Part shown: positions 8,499 through 18,641 of the stretch, piece by piece
How positions within the stretch are numbered: position 1 is the stretch's first letter
Layout: each line of letters opens with the position of its first letter
Source: an uncultured Opitutia bacterium
GTDB taxonomy: Bacteria; Verrucomicrobiota; Verrucomicrobiia; Opitutales; UBA953
Length of the DNA stretch: 64,000 bases
Direction: 5' to 3'
NCBI GenBank assembly: GCA_903855995.1
Contig: CAIOAN010000007.1
Span: forward strand, 124,001 to 188,000
Translations under genes and position numbers: made by a program
The notes under the pieces: generated by a model
Told to the model about the DNA's origin: nothing
Seen by the model: the letters and a program-made list of their open reading frames with translations, nothing else
The model's database searches: none

Positions 8499-9788
8499 TC
8501 AGGCTGCGATTCCGCCGGCGAGGACGAGATCGAGGGCCTTGTTGAGGAGGGTGTCGCGACGGATCTCGGCGAGACGCTGGCGGTCTTTGACGAGCTTTTC
8601 GGGCGGAGTCTGGGTCGATTGGGCGGCCTGCATGATGGCGGAGCCCAATTCCTGCTGGGTGACCTGGAGTTTTTCCTCTTCGGCGATGCGGGAGAGTACG
8701 AACTGGGCGCGCACGCGGATGGCGGCGGCTTTCTTGGCTTCGGCGAGGATGTCGTCGCGCTGGGTTTCGAGCTCTTCGGGCTTCGTGCCGCTGCGCATGC
8801 GCATTTCGGCGTACTGGTAGAAGAGACCCTGAGCGACGGAGTTGATGGCGGATTCCGGCAGCGGGAAATCCAGGCCGGCGAGGAGGGCGTCGACGGCCTT
8901 TTCGCGGCGGGCGGTTTCGGCGGCCTGCTGTTTGGAGCCTTCGATGCCCTTGCGGAGCTGGTCGCGTAGTTCGGCTTCGTCCTTCACGCCGACGGACTTC
9001 AGGAAAGTCTCGTCGATCTTCGGGAGTTCCTTGCGGCGGACTTCGCTGGCGGTGATGGCGTACTGCACCGTCTTGCCACGGAGGGCTTCGCGCTCATGGG
9101 TGGCGGCGAAAGTGTGTTCAGCCTTGGCGGTGTCGCCGGCCTTGAGGCCGATGACGCCCTTGGCGATGGCCGGGACGGCGACGATATCGCCTTCCGCGCC
9201 GGCTTCTTCCCAGGTGGATTCGGCGCTGCCGTAGGACTTGGCCTCGGCGTCGATTTCGCTGACCGGCTTGCCGTCAATCGTGCCGATGTAGCCGATGCGC
9301 ACGTAGTCGCCCTTGGCGGCGGCATCCTCGGTCTTCTCGTAGCGGGCGCGCTGTTCGAGAATTTTCTTCAGATGGGTTTCGATGTCGGCGTCGGCGACCG
9401 CGATGGTCTCGACGGGGATTTTGACGGACTTCCAGTCGGGGGTCTTGAATTCAGGGACCACGTCGACTTCGTAGCGGAAGACCACGTCGGTGCCGGTGGC
9501 TTCTTCTTTCTGGACGTCGGCGACGGTGTAAACCGTGAAGCTCTTCTCCTGCTGGATGCGTTCGTAGCCCTGGGAGAGGAGGCGCTGACTGACCTCGTCG
9601 GCGATCTGCTTGCCGTACTTCAGGCGCACGACGGCTTCCGGGGCCTTGCCGGGGCGGAAGCCTGGGAGGGCGGCCTCGCGGGCGAAGCCCTTGAGGACTT
9701 CCTTCTCGGCGGCAGCGACGGTCGCGGCGGGGACCGTCACGGTGACGGAGCGGCGGGTCGGGTTAGTTTCTTGGATTTTGATGTCCAT
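8499..9788 (-). CDS. tig: trigger factor, ribosome-associated chaperone and peptidyl-prolyl isomerase
   Basis: A 429-residue protein with the trigger factor domain order. The N-terminal ribosome-binding domain carries GFRPGKAPEAVVRLKYG, which corresponds to the signature loop that docks near ribosomal protein L23. A middle FKBP-type isomerase domain starts at about AAKGDYVRIGYIGTIDG, and the C-terminal helical chaperone arms hold EEEKLQVTQQELGSAI. It binds nascent chains at the ribosome exit tunnel. It heads the tig-clpP-clpX run, the usual arrangement linking folding with proteolysis. Confidence 0.95.
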   Translation of the reverse strand: MDIKIQETNPTRRSVTVTVPAATVAAAEKEVLKGFAREAALPGFRPGKAPEAVVRLKYGKQIADEVSQRLLSQGYERIQQEKSFTVYTVADVQKEEATGTDVVFRYEVDVVPEFKTPDWKSVKIPVETIAVADADIETHLKKILEQRARYEKTEDAAAKGDYVRIGYIGTIDGKPVSEIDAEAKSYGSAESTWEEAGAEGDIVAVPAIAKGVIGLKAGDTAKAEHTFAATHEREALRGKTVQYAITASEVRRKELPKIDETFLKSVGVKDEAELRDQLRKGIEGSKQQAAETARREKAVDALLAGLDFPLPESAINSVAQGLFYQYAEMRMRSGTKPEELETQRDDILAEAKKAAAIRVRAQFVLSRIAEEEKLQVTQQELGSAIMQAAQSTQTPPEKLVKDRQRLAEIRRDTLLNKALDLVLAGGIAA

Positions 9789-9889
9789 GGTATGTAAAAG
9801 GCGATGTCCCCTAGGTCTTTGACCACGAAGGGGGAAGGGCCGAGCAAATAGAACTACCCCCCACGGTCAACAGCGGAGGCGGGGCCTTT

Positions 9890-10390
9890 TCAGCCCTTTT
9901 GGGCCAGCCTTTTGCGGAGATGGGGCAGGACGCAGCGGGGAACGAAGGCTGCGGCCTGCGATAGCTTATGGCGGGCGATGTCTTTGACGAAGCTGGAGGA
10001 GGTCACGAACTGGTCCTGACTGGGCATCAGGATGACCGTCTCGATTTCGGGGGCCATCAGTCGGTTCGCGTGGGCGAGGTCGAATTCGAACTCAAAATCG
10101 CTGAATTTACGGAGGCCGCGGATGATGGCGGCTGCGGCGTGCTTGCGGGCGAACTCCACCGTCAGGCCGTCCAACTCGAGGACTTTCACGTTGCGGATAC
10201 CCTTGCAGGCCTCGCGGGCCATGCGGAGACGTTCTTCGACCGTGAACCAAGGGTGCTTCGAATCGCTGGCGGCGACAGCCACGATGACCTTATCGAACAA
10301 GCGCGAAGCCCGGCGGAGGACGTCGAGGTGGCCCAGTGTGATCGGGTCGAAGGTGCCGGGGTAGACGGCGATGCGGGTCGGGCGGGACAT
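9890..10390 (-). CDS. coaD: pantetheine-phosphate adenylyltransferase
   Basis: A 166-residue nucleotidyltransferase of the usual CoaD length. It transfers AMP from ATP to 4'-phosphopantetheine, the penultimate step of coenzyme A synthesis. The start MSRPTRIAVYPGTFDPITLGHLDVLRRA carries the T/HxGH-type nucleotide motif (GTFDPITLGHLD), and the C-terminal MPSQDQFVTSSSFVKDIARH holds the second signature with the conserved SSS. The start at 10390 is preferred over an upstream ATG because the conserved region begins there. It is divergent from pgsA, with 54 bases between the starts. Confidence 0.95.
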   Translation of the reverse strand: MSRPTRIAVYPGTFDPITLGHLDVLRRASRLFDKVIVAVAASDSKHPWFTVEERLRMAREACKGIRNVKVLELDGLTVEFARKHAAAAIIRGLRKFSDFEFEFDLAHANRLMAPEIETVILMPSQDQFVTSSSFVKDIARHKLSQAAAFVPRCVLPHLRKRLAQKG

Positions 10391-10444
10391 CGTTTTCCTG
10401 TTGCGGCACACTCTCGGGCGGGAACATCCTTCCCGCAAGCCTGC

Positions 10445-11089
10445 ATGCGTTTTCTTCGGCATCTCCCCAACCTCCTCACCGCCGCCCGGCTGCCAGCGGT
10501 TTTCCTGATCACCCTGTGGACTTACTGGGCGGGGGTCTGGGCCAGCGCCGCCCTGGCATTATTCATCCTCGCGGCCCTGACAGACATCTTTGACGGCTGG
10601 ATCGCCCGCAAGTTGAACGCCGTGACCGATTTCGGACGCCTCATGGATGCGTTGGTCGACAAGATTTTCATCCTCGGACTCCTCGTCGGCCTGGCGGCCA
10701 TCAACTGCCTGCCCGTGACACGCTGGGATGATGCCGGTCAGCCCATTTCGCCAGATGGTGCGACGGTGCTCTACACTTCCTTCGGCGTGATGCTGATCAT
10801 CACGCGCGAATTCCTGATCACCGGCCTGCGTCTCGTCGCGGCGGCTTCTGGCCAGGTGCTCGAGGCCGAGGGGCTCGGCAAGATCAAGACCTTCCTCCAG
10901 ATCATCGCGATCGGGCATCTCATCGGCCTGCGCGCGTATGAGACGCATTGGAAACTCTCCGCCCTCTGGCATCAGCGCTGGGAGGTCATCATTATGTCGC
11001 TCTTCTGGCTCTCCGTCGCGCTCACGGTGATTTCGGGCACGAGCTATCTCATCCGCCACCGTCGTCACCTGCCGGGGCTGGCGTCATGA
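10445..11089 (+). CDS. pgsA: CDP-diacylglycerol--glycerol-3-phosphate 3-phosphatidyltransferase
   Basis: A 214-residue membrane enzyme with about five or six hydrophobic helices. The CDP-alcohol phosphotransferase signature is complete between Asp47 and Asp72, in the order D-xx-DG-xx-AR-x8-G-xxx-D-xxx-D. It condenses CDP-diacylglycerol with glycerol-3-phosphate to make phosphatidylglycerophosphate at the inner membrane. The start at 10445 (MRFLRHLPNLLTAARLP) is at the normal family N-terminus. Its stop overlaps the ATG of the next gene (ATGA), and that gene encodes the following phosphatase, which strengthens the PgsA call over PssA. Confidence 0.9.
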   Translation: MRFLRHLPNLLTAARLPAVFLITLWTYWAGVWASAALALFILAALTDIFDGWIARKLNAVTDFGRLMDALVDKIFILGLLVGLAAINCLPVTRWDDAGQPISPDGATVLYTSFGVMLIITREFLITGLRLVAAASGQVLEAEGLGKIKTFLQIIAIGHLIGLRAYETHWKLSALWHQRWEVIIMSLFWLSVALTVISGTSYLIRHRRHLPGLAS

Positions 11090-11559
11090 TCGTCCAGGTC
11101 GCGACACTCGGCCCGCTCGGCCGACTGAAAGCGCCGGGCACCTGGGGTTCGGCGGCCGGCGTTCTTTGGTGGGCGCTGGTCGTGCGGCTGGCTCATGTCA
11201 AGGGCTGGGAGCACGAGCTTGCGTTTGATGCGCTCGTCGTGATCACGGCGATCCTGCTGTGCGGCGTGGCCGCAGCGATCATCGGCAAGAAGGATCCGTC
11301 TGAAGTTATCCTCGATGAGTTCGCGGCGATGCCCTTGGTGTTCCTCTTCAATCCTTACGTCCAGCACGGCAAATCCTCGCTCCTCTTCATCCTGCTCGGG
11401 TTTCTCCTATTTCGCCTTTTCGATATTACGAAGCCGTTCGGTATCAAGGCGCTTGAGAAGCTACCCGGAGGTTTCGGCATCGTACTCGATGACGTGATGG
11501 CGGCTATCTATGCGAACCTTGTGCTGCATGGACTCGGTTCGCTTTGGGAGGTTCTCTGA
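11086..11559 (+). CDS. pgpA: phosphatidylglycerophosphatase A
   Basis: A 157-residue membrane protein of the PgpA family. It has GRLKAPGTWGSAAGVLWW near the N-terminus, the IGKKDPSEVILDEFAAMPLVF motif with the acidic residues proposed for metal-dependent catalysis, and FRLFDITKPFGIKALEKLPGG near the end. It removes the phosphate from phosphatidylglycerophosphate to give phosphatidylglycerol. The ATG overlaps the pgsA stop by 4 bases, so the two steps are encoded in one unit. It ends in a TGATG overlap with the ygfZ-like gene. Confidence 0.9.
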   Translation: MIVQVATLGPLGRLKAPGTWGSAAGVLWWALVVRLAHVKGWEHELAFDALVVITAILLCGVAAAIIGKKDPSEVILDEFAAMPLVFLFNPYVQHGKSSLLFILLGFLLFRLFDITKPFGIKALEKLPGGFGIVLDDVMAAIYANLVLHGLGSLWEVL

Positions 11560-12347
11560 TGTCGCCCCGCTGCGCAACAGCTGACACCACGGTCGTCCGG
11601 GTGACGGGTGAAGACGCGGCGGCTTTCCTGCAAGGTCAGTGCACGGCGGATTTGCGTAACGTAGTGCTGACCGATGCGCTTTGGTTGAATCGCAAGGGCA
11701 GGGTGTTGGCGCATACGGTCATCGTGAAGGAAACCGACGGCTCCTTTCTGCTGCTCTGTCCGCATCTACCCGCGGCCGAGCTCATGACCATCGTCACCGC
11801 CAACGTCATCGCCGACGATGTCCTCGCGACCGATGAATCGGCGGCTTGGCAGAAGTGGATCGCCTGGGGGGTGGAGCCTTCCGTGGCGGGTGCGAAAGTC
11901 TGGGCAACGAAGCGTTATGGGGTCGCCGCTTGGGACGTGTTAACTCCGGTCGGTGTGCCGCTCCCAGGGTTGCCAGCACCTTTTGCCGAGCTGGATGCGG
12001 AGCGCGTCGCCGCCGGCGTGCCTGCCGTATCTGCTGATTGCGGTGCCAATGAATTTCCCCAGGAGTGTGGTCTCGAGGCGTGGGTCAGTTATACCAAGGG
12101 CTGCTACCTCGGCCAAGAGGTCATGGCTCGGATCCAGTCCATGGGTTCGCTACGCCGCATCCTGCGTCGCGTGACCGGGCCGGTGTCTGTCGGCCAGGAG
12201 TTAAGAACGACGGAAGGGAAGGTCGTGGGTACGGTGCGTTCCGCCGCAGGTCAGATGGGGCTGGCCTTGGTGTCGGTCGATCTCGCCGAAGGGTCGGTCG
12301 TCGGCGAGGTGCGCCTCGGTGCACCGGCGCAGATGGCCGCGCGCTGA
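11559..12347 (+). CDS. ygfZ: YgfZ/GcvT-type folate-binding protein, iron-sulfur cluster assembly factor
   Basis: A 262-residue protein of the YgfZ family, related to the T protein of glycine cleavage. The diagnostic K-G-C-Y-x-G-Q-E motif is present ([16 protein letters not shown]), and the N-terminal [16 protein letters not shown] matches the family. Members use tetrahydrofolate in maintaining certain iron-sulfur enzymes. It is followed within 50 bases by an iron-sulfur fumarase, a plausible client. The ATG at 11559 overlaps the pgpA stop; a TTG 15 bases upstream is also in frame. Confidence 0.88.
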   Translation: MSPRCATADTTVVRVTGEDAAAFLQGQCTADLRNVVLTDALWLNRKGRVLAHTVIVKETDGSFLLLCPHLPAAELMTIVTANVIADDVLATDESAAWQKWIAWGVEPSVAGAKVWATKRYGVAAWDVLTPVGVPLPGLPAPFAELDAERVAAGVPAVSADCGANEFPQECGLEAWVSYTKGCYLGQEVMARIQSMGSLRRILRRVTGPVSVGQELRTTEGKVVGTVRSAAGQMGLALVSVDLAEGSVVGEVRLGAPAQMAAR

Positions 12348-12393
12348 CCTGTTTCCGTTTGCGGGCGGAGAGTCGTCCCGTATTGTGACGCCG

Positions 12394-14037
<1,644 letters not shown>

Positions 14038-14054
14038 GTATCGGACATAGGCAT

Positions 14055-14084
14055 AAAAAGGGCGCCCGAGTGGGCGCCCTTTTT
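14055..14084. terminator. bidirectional rho-independent terminator
   Basis: A perfect hairpin with stem AAAAGGGCGCCC and its complement around a 3-5 base loop, flanked by A-runs and T-runs so that it can work on both strands. It lies between fumarase (plus) and the DUF5684 gene (minus, stop at 14103) that converge here. Its core is almost identical to the hairpin at 14665. Confidence 0.9.
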
Positions 14085-14102
14085 GTTTCGGTCCACGCCA
14101 GT

Positions 14103-14567
14103 TCAGGGCTGTTGATTGTAGGTCGACTTGTCGAAGGCCAGGGCCGTGCGGAAGTAGAAGTCTGTGATCGGGACGGCGAGGCCGAGGCCGAAGCCGATGC
14201 CCTTACCGAAGCGTTTCGCGATGCGTTGGCAGAGCCAAACCCACCAGGCGGCGAGCAAGGCGAGGCAGAGCAGCTTTGCGCCCGCGTTGTGCGCCTTGAG
14301 GAAAGGAATCACCAGCAGAAGCGGCAGCGTCCACCAAGCCGAGAGGCCGGCGATGCGCGTGAGGATCACGTGATGGTAGACCGGCACGATGGCCTTCCAG
14401 CCCTCGTGGCCGGCTTTCTCGAAGATCAGCCAGAGACCACGGATGCTGAAGGCAAGGGCGGCGACGAGCGCCACGGCGAGGAAGCACAGGACGAAGACTT
14501 GGCCTGAGGCCTTGTCATTCAGTTCTTTGGCGGCGAGGACGGAGGCGAACACAGGGGTGAGGTTCAT
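14103..14567 (-). CDS. DUF5684-like small membrane protein (paralog A)
   Basis: A 154-residue membrane protein with about four hydrophobic segments. The central LWLIFEKAGHEGWKAIVPVYHHVILTRIAG block is the DUF5684 signature: a helix, then the K/R-A-G-x-x-G-W-x-x-x-x-P-x-Y turn. The C-terminal ITDFYFRTALAFDKSTYN segment matches the YFRxxLAFG-type ending of the family. Members often sit next to signal peptidase I, which is not the case here. The function is unknown. Start at 14567 was chosen by match to the neighbour paralog at 14712-15149. Confidence 0.7.
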   Translation of the reverse strand: MNLTPVFASVLAAKELNDKASGQVFVLCFLAVALVAALAFSIRGLWLIFEKAGHEGWKAIVPVYHHVILTRIAGLSAWWTLPLLLVIPFLKAHNAGAKLLCLALLAAWWVWLCQRIAKRFGKGIGFGLGLAVPITDFYFRTALAFDKSTYNQQP

Positions 14568-14664
14568 GACGCCATTTCTAGGCTCAGTCCGAAGGGAGTC
14601 TACTGGCAATTGCAGCCCTATGGCCGAGGCGTCGCTTCTTGTGGCAATAGATATCTCTGGAAAC

Positions 14665-14693
14665 AAAAAGGGCGCCCGAATGGGCGCCCTTTT
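14665..14693. terminator. rho-independent terminator, copy of the one at 14055
   Basis: Hairpin AAAAAGGGCGCCC / GGGCGCCCTTTT with a short GAAT-type loop. It sits 18 bases past the stop of the second DUF5684 gene, the same spacing as the first copy has from its gene. It can terminate on the minus strand and weakly on the plus strand. Confidence 0.85.
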
Positions 14694-14711
14694 GAGGTGA
14701 TGTCGGGTGAC

Positions 14712-15149
14712 TCAGGCCTGGGCCGGCTGCTCGCCGAGGTACTTCGAGTCGCCGAAACCGAGGATCAGCCAGAAGATCGGGCCGAGCAGGGTGAGGCCAA
14801 TCGTGAAGCCAACTCCCTGACCGAAGCGGGTCGAGATGCGGTGGAGGAGCATGACTTGCAAAACTAATAATGCGAGGGCGCCGAGGAACGGGATGAATGG
14901 CAGGAATAAAGCGAAGACCCAATGCCAAGGGAGGCCGGCGACGCGGAGTAGCACGATGACGTTGTAGATGGGAATCAGCGCAGCCCAGCCCGGCTGGCCG
15001 GCCTTGGCGAAAACCTTCCATAGGCCGATAACGCAGATGATGTAGATCGCGAAGAGGATCAGGGCGAAGCCGGCAAGGACGGCGATGATGCCTGTGGCGA
15101 CGGCGGCGTCGTTTCTAGATACTTGGGCGAGGGTGGTAGCGAGGAGCAT
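14712..15149 (-). CDS. DUF5684-like small membrane protein (paralog B)
   Basis: A 145-residue paralog of the gene at 14103-14567. It has the same order: N-terminal hydrophobic helix, LWKVFAKAGQPGWAALIPIYNVIVLLRVAG signature, two more helices and a HRISTRFGQGVGFTIGLTLLGPIFWLILGFGDSKY tail that matches the paralog's RIAKRFGKGIGFGLGLAVPITDFYF. It ends GDSKYLGEQPAQA in the cytoplasm or periplasm. Function is unknown. It is followed by its own copy of the local terminator. The 88-base gap upstream to nuoA holds nothing I could identify beyond an AT-rich patch near 15185-15200 that may be a promoter. Confidence 0.7.
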   Translation of the reverse strand: MLLATTLAQVSRNDAAVATGIIAVLAGFALILFAIYIICVIGLWKVFAKAGQPGWAALIPIYNVIVLLRVAGLPWHWVFALFLPFIPFLGALALLVLQVMLLHRISTRFGQGVGFTIGLTLLGPIFWLILGFGDSKYLGEQPAQA

Positions 15150-15237
15150 GTGGTAACGCTCTAACGCATCTTGGCCTCCTTCAATCCTATTTTAATAGAT
15201 GAGCCCCGCGATTGACTGAAAGCGGACTAATCGCCGC

Positions 15238-15630
15238 TTACTTCTCCCACTCCAGCGCGCCGCGCTTGAACTCGTAAGCGAGGCCGAGGACGAGCACGCC
15301 GAGGAAGACTGCGGTGGCGGCCGTGATGGCGATGCCGGCCGCGAGGAATTCGCGGTAGACCAGCGCCCACGGCACGAGGAAGACGACTTCGATGTCGAAG
15401 AGGATGAAGAGCATCGCCGTCACGTAGAACTTCACGGCGAATCGAGGGTGGGGTTTTCCTTCCATTGGCAGGCCGCACTCGTAGGCCTTGTCCTTGATGT
15501 AGTTGCCCTTGGCGCGCTGGCCGAAGACGTGGCTGACGATGAGGATGATCGCGGGGATGGAGAGACCCAGGACGATCTGCACGAGGGCGGGCAGGTAGGT
15601 GCTGAGGGACTGGGATTCGGCGGCGGCCAT
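15238..15630 (-). CDS. nuoA: NADH-quinone oxidoreductase subunit A (isolated copy)
   Basis: A 130-residue membrane protein of normal NuoA size with three hydrophobic helices. The hallmark motifs are present: DKAYECGLP after helix 1 and LFILFDIEVVFLVPWA in helix 2, where the acidic residues belong to the complex I proton path. It would form part of the membrane arm of complex I. None of nuoB-N is nearby: it stands alone between a terminator and the DUF5684 genes. The start at 15630 lies only 10-12 bases after the T-run of the terminator at 15641. A longer frame from 15669 would begin inside that hairpin. Confidence 0.88.
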   Translation of the reverse strand: MAAAESQSLSTYLPALVQIVLGLSIPAIILIVSHVFGQRAKGNYIKDKAYECGLPMEGKPHPRFAVKFYVTAMLFILFDIEVVFLVPWALVYREFLAAGIAITAATAVFLGVLVLGLAYEFKRGALEWEK

Positions 15631-15640
15631 CGGTAGCAGA

Positions 15641-15677
15641 CACAAAAAAGCCCTCGCCTCGGGAGGCAAGGGCTTTT
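15641..15677 (-). terminator. rho-independent terminator after the DUF4340 gene, in front of nuoA
   Basis: On the minus strand AAAAGCCCTTGCCTC pairs with GAGGCGAGGGCTTTT around a very small loop, followed by a run of six T. It lies 14 bases past the DUF4340 stop and ends just before the nuoA start codon. Confidence 0.88.
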
Positions 15678-15690
15678 GCGGAAGCCGGGC

Positions 15691-16731
15691 TTATTTCACC
15701 TTAATCTCCGGCGAAGTCACAATCGTCGGGCTGGGGCCCGGAATCTGAATCGTCGGGGCGGTCTGCCCCGCCTCGGCCTGGGCTTGTTGCGATTTCTTGA
15801 AGTCGGCGGCGGAGGCGGGGACCTGCTCGGCGAGCCAGGACTGGGCGATGAACTCGCCCTTGGCGGCGAGGCTGTTCGTCTTATGCTTCGGGTCGGAGTG
15901 CGCGACACGCACGAAGACCTTACCCTGTTCGTTGGGCGTCTTACCAGCGAGTTTGGCGAAAGTCAGCACCACGTTGCCGCCGTCAAAGAGTCCGAGCTTC
16001 ACCTGCCATGATTTGGCGAAGGCGGTCTCGGTTTCTTTGTCGCCCTTGGCGACGACGTCAGCGCAGCGCACGTTGCCGATGGTGCTGCACATCTCTTCGA
16101 TGGCCTGGCCTTCTTTGCCCGCGAAGGGCTGGCCCTTGGCCGGGCGGGCGTATGCCGCTTTGCCGTCGGCCCAGGTGAAGCTGACGGATTTAATTTCCTC
16201 GGGCTTCGCCGAGAAGAGCGTCAAATCGGTCCACGAAGTCGGATCGCCGTCGAGGTAGCCGGTGAAGTCGGTGCGGATCGCGTACGGCTGGCCTTGGAGG
16301 CGGGCGCTGTTGCCGAGGCCATCTTCGGTCTGCTTACCGATTTCCAGCGCGAGTGACTTGCCGTCGGTACTTGTGAGTGTGAGGGAGGAATCGGTGAGGC
16401 CGAGTTTCTCGAGGCGCTTGGCGTTCGACGTCAGCAGGCCGTAGTTATTGGCCTTCTGGAGCGAGCGGATGAGTGGTGTCAGGTGATTTTCCACGTCGGC
16501 CGGCAGCGAAAACTTCTCGCGCACGGTCCAGGAGCCATCGGCGGCCTTATCGACCGTGACCGCTTTACTGTTGGCCTTGATCGAGAGCGTTTGCAGCGAG
16601 TCGAGCAGGGCGGCCGGCACGAGCGGCTGTTTGTCGGCGGAAGTTTTCTTCGGTTCGCGGTTGAGTTGCACCGCCGCGAAGGCGAGCACGCCCAAGACGA
16701 GGGTGGCGATGAGCAGGTTCTTGTTGCGCAT
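15691..16731 (-). CDS. DUF4340 domain protein of a Gld-like ABC transport locus
   Basis: A 346-residue protein anchored by one N-terminal helix (KNLLIATLVLGVLAFAAVQL). Its outer part has the DUF4340 pattern: an early VDKAADGSWTVREKFSLPADVENHLTPLI stretch, then ANNYGLLTSNAKRLEKLGL and GKQTEDGLGNSARLQG. The C-terminus is Gln/Pro-rich and low in complexity. DUF4340 proteins are regularly encoded after GldG-like proteins of ABC-2 exporters; the substrate is unknown. The start is 5 bases after the GldG-like stop, and a strong terminator ends the unit. Confidence 0.8.
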   Translation of the reverse strand: MRNKNLLIATLVLGVLAFAAVQLNREPKKTSADKQPLVPAALLDSLQTLSIKANSKAVTVDKAADGSWTVREKFSLPADVENHLTPLIRSLQKANNYGLLTSNAKRLEKLGLTDSSLTLTSTDGKSLALEIGKQTEDGLGNSARLQGQPYAIRTDFTGYLDGDPTSWTDLTLFSAKPEEIKSVSFTWADGKAAYARPAKGQPFAGKEGQAIEEMCSTIGNVRCADVVAKGDKETETAFAKSWQVKLGLFDGGNVVLTFAKLAGKTPNEQGKVFVRVAHSDPKHKTNSLAAKGEFIAQSWLAEQVPASAADFKKSQQAQAEAGQTAPTIQIPGPSPTIVTSPEIKVK

Positions 16732-16736
16732 GGCGA

Positions 16737-18626
16737 TTAGGAGAGCTTGCGGCGGCGGGCCAGGGTGTAGAGCAGGCCGAAGAGCAGCGCGAGGGCCGGA
16801 CCAGCGAGGAGGTTGAGTACCTCCAGATGGCGGCCGAGGGAATTGACGTCTTCGCTGAGCCCGCGGCGGATGATGCGGCGCTCTTCGGAGAGCTTATCCG
16901 ACTCGGCTTGGAATTTCTCGATTTCGCGCTGCATCTCAGGCGTGATCACGATGCCCTTCGTGTTGCCCGGACCGGATTGGCGGGAGAGTTCCGCAATCTT
17001 CGCATTGGCCACTTCGAGGCTTTTTTCGATCTCATCGAGCTTGGCCTGATAGCGCATCTGGGCGACGCGTTCGAGTTCTTGGACGCGCTTGAACGGGCGG
17101 ATGGACGAGCCCTTGGAGCGGAGCGAGACGAGTTCATCGCTGCCGCCGAGGGTTTCGAGGGCGCTCAGCACGAAGGCCAGATTGTCGTTCACCGTCTCCA
17201 TCGCGTTCTGGCGCTGGCGGACGGTGAAGGGGTCGAGGAGGAAGTCGGAATCTCCGGCGACGATGAGGCGTCCGGGCTTCTTGCTTTCCGCGAGATGGGC
17301 GGTCGCGGGCGTCTTCACGGCCAGTTTGGGCACTTCGCCCGGCTTGGTCGGTTCGACCGGCGCGGCTGGGGCACCCTTGGGGAAGGCGCTCTTAAAGGTG
17401 CCGGAGACCGAGGCGACCACCACGCGCGACTTGCCGTCGGGCTTGAAGGAAAGTGCTACCTTCTCGAAAGGCCCTGCGTTGGCGGTCATCGAAGGCACCG
17501 TGCCGACCGTGGGTCCCGCGAGGGTCACAAGCGGTTCGAACTTCAAATTCTTTTCTGCGCCGGAAATCAGCGTGATCTCGCCGGCTTCCATGAAGCCGAG
17601 CTCGTGAAGGTCGCTGGTCAGCGGGGAATCTTTGGAAAAGCTCGCCGGTCCGACCGAGAAAGCCGGCTGGTATTGCGTCGGCTCGCCGCGGGAGCCGCGG
17701 ATCGTGACGGAATTAGCCGAGTCGGCGAGGACCGCCTCCATCTCGACGTTGACGCCCCAGGCGCGGAGCAGCGCGGGGTCGCTCGAAGCCGTCATCGCCA
17801 TCGGGGCCATCATGAAGGGCATGTTGCCCTGCTGGAATTTCTGGATGCGGGAGAGCGGGTCGACGGCGGCGAAGACCGGGCCGCCGTTCATCAGGAACTG
17901 GTCGACCGCGTAGGTCAGCTGCTCCGTCATGTGGTGCGTGTGGATGAGTGCGACGACGGCGGTGTCTTTCGGCAGTTCGGTCGCCTGGGTGTTGATGGTG
18001 ATCACCTCGAACGTCTGGCCGAGTTCCGAGACCAGGAAGTCGGCGGGTCCTGGTTGTTGCTCGCCGCCGGCGGGAGTCTGATTCGTGATGGGCAGGGAGC
18101 TGATCAGGGCGAGCTTCGGGCGATCGAGGCGCGAAGCCGAAGCGATCAACTTCGAGATGTCGAACTCCAGGAACTTTTCGCGGCTCGGGTCGAGCACCGG
18201 GATGGCTTTCACCGTCTCGGCCTGCTGGGCGGTGAGCCCCAGGTAGGCGTTGCCTTGCGCGGCGCGCATGCCGCCGAGGTTATGGCGCTGGGCGCGCTGC
18301 TCTTCCTTGGTGTCAGGACGAGGGTCGGTGACAATCAGGCGCACCTTGCCGCCGGAGGCGGCGACGTATTCACGCAGCAATGTCTCGATGCGGCGCGAGT
18401 AGCTTTCCAGGTAGGGGCGGAGTTTGACGTCGGAGCGGCTGGCGAAGAGCTCGAGCGTGACCGGCTCCTCGAGGCGGGCGACGATGCGGCGCGAGCCCGG
18501 GGAGAGCGTGAACGTGCGGTCTTCGGTCAGGTCGGCGCGGAAGCCGACGGAACTGAAGATCAGGTTGAGGAAGAACGCAGCCGCGAGGACGGCGAAGGCG
18601 GCGAGGAGGGCTTGGGAGCGATTCAT
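16737..18626 (-). CDS. GldG-like ABC transporter auxiliary protein (ABC_transp_aux)
   Basis: A 629-residue protein with an N-terminal membrane anchor (ALLAAFAVLAAAFFLNLIFS), a large periplasmic region and a C-terminal helix (LLAGPALALLFGLLYTLARRR). The periplasmic part starts with the family pattern LTEDRTFTLSPGSRRIVARLEEPVTLELFAS, then VRLIVTDPRPDT. A helical segment near residues 500-590 looks coiled-coil (YQAKLDEIEKSLEVANAKIAEL in two blocks). It belongs with the GldG/ABC_transp_aux group found with ABC-2 permeases. It lies between the permease and DUF4340 genes with gaps of 15 and 5 bases, so the four form one operon. Confidence 0.82.
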   Translation of the reverse strand: MNRSQALLAAFAVLAAAFFLNLIFSSVGFRADLTEDRTFTLSPGSRRIVARLEEPVTLELFASRSDVKLRPYLESYSRRIETLLREYVAASGGKVRLIVTDPRPDTKEEQRAQRHNLGGMRAAQGNAYLGLTAQQAETVKAIPVLDPSREKFLEFDISKLIASASRLDRPKLALISSLPITNQTPAGGEQQPGPADFLVSELGQTFEVITINTQATELPKDTAVVALIHTHHMTEQLTYAVDQFLMNGGPVFAAVDPLSRIQKFQQGNMPFMMAPMAMTASSDPALLRAWGVNVEMEAVLADSANSVTIRGSRGEPTQYQPAFSVGPASFSKDSPLTSDLHELGFMEAGEITLISGAEKNLKFEPLVTLAGPTVGTVPSMTANAGPFEKVALSFKPDGKSRVVVASVSGTFKSAFPKGAPAAPVEPTKPGEVPKLAVKTPATAHLAESKKPGRLIVAGDSDFLLDPFTVRQRQNAMETVNDNLAFVLSALETLGGSDELVSLRSKGSSIRPFKRVQELERVAQMRYQAKLDEIEKSLEVANAKIAELSRQSGPGNTKGIVITPEMQREIEKFQAESDKLSEERRIIRRGLSEDVNSLGRHLEVLNLLAGPALALLFGLLYTLARRRKLS

Positions 18627-18641
18627 GGCTTGGGTTTCCGA

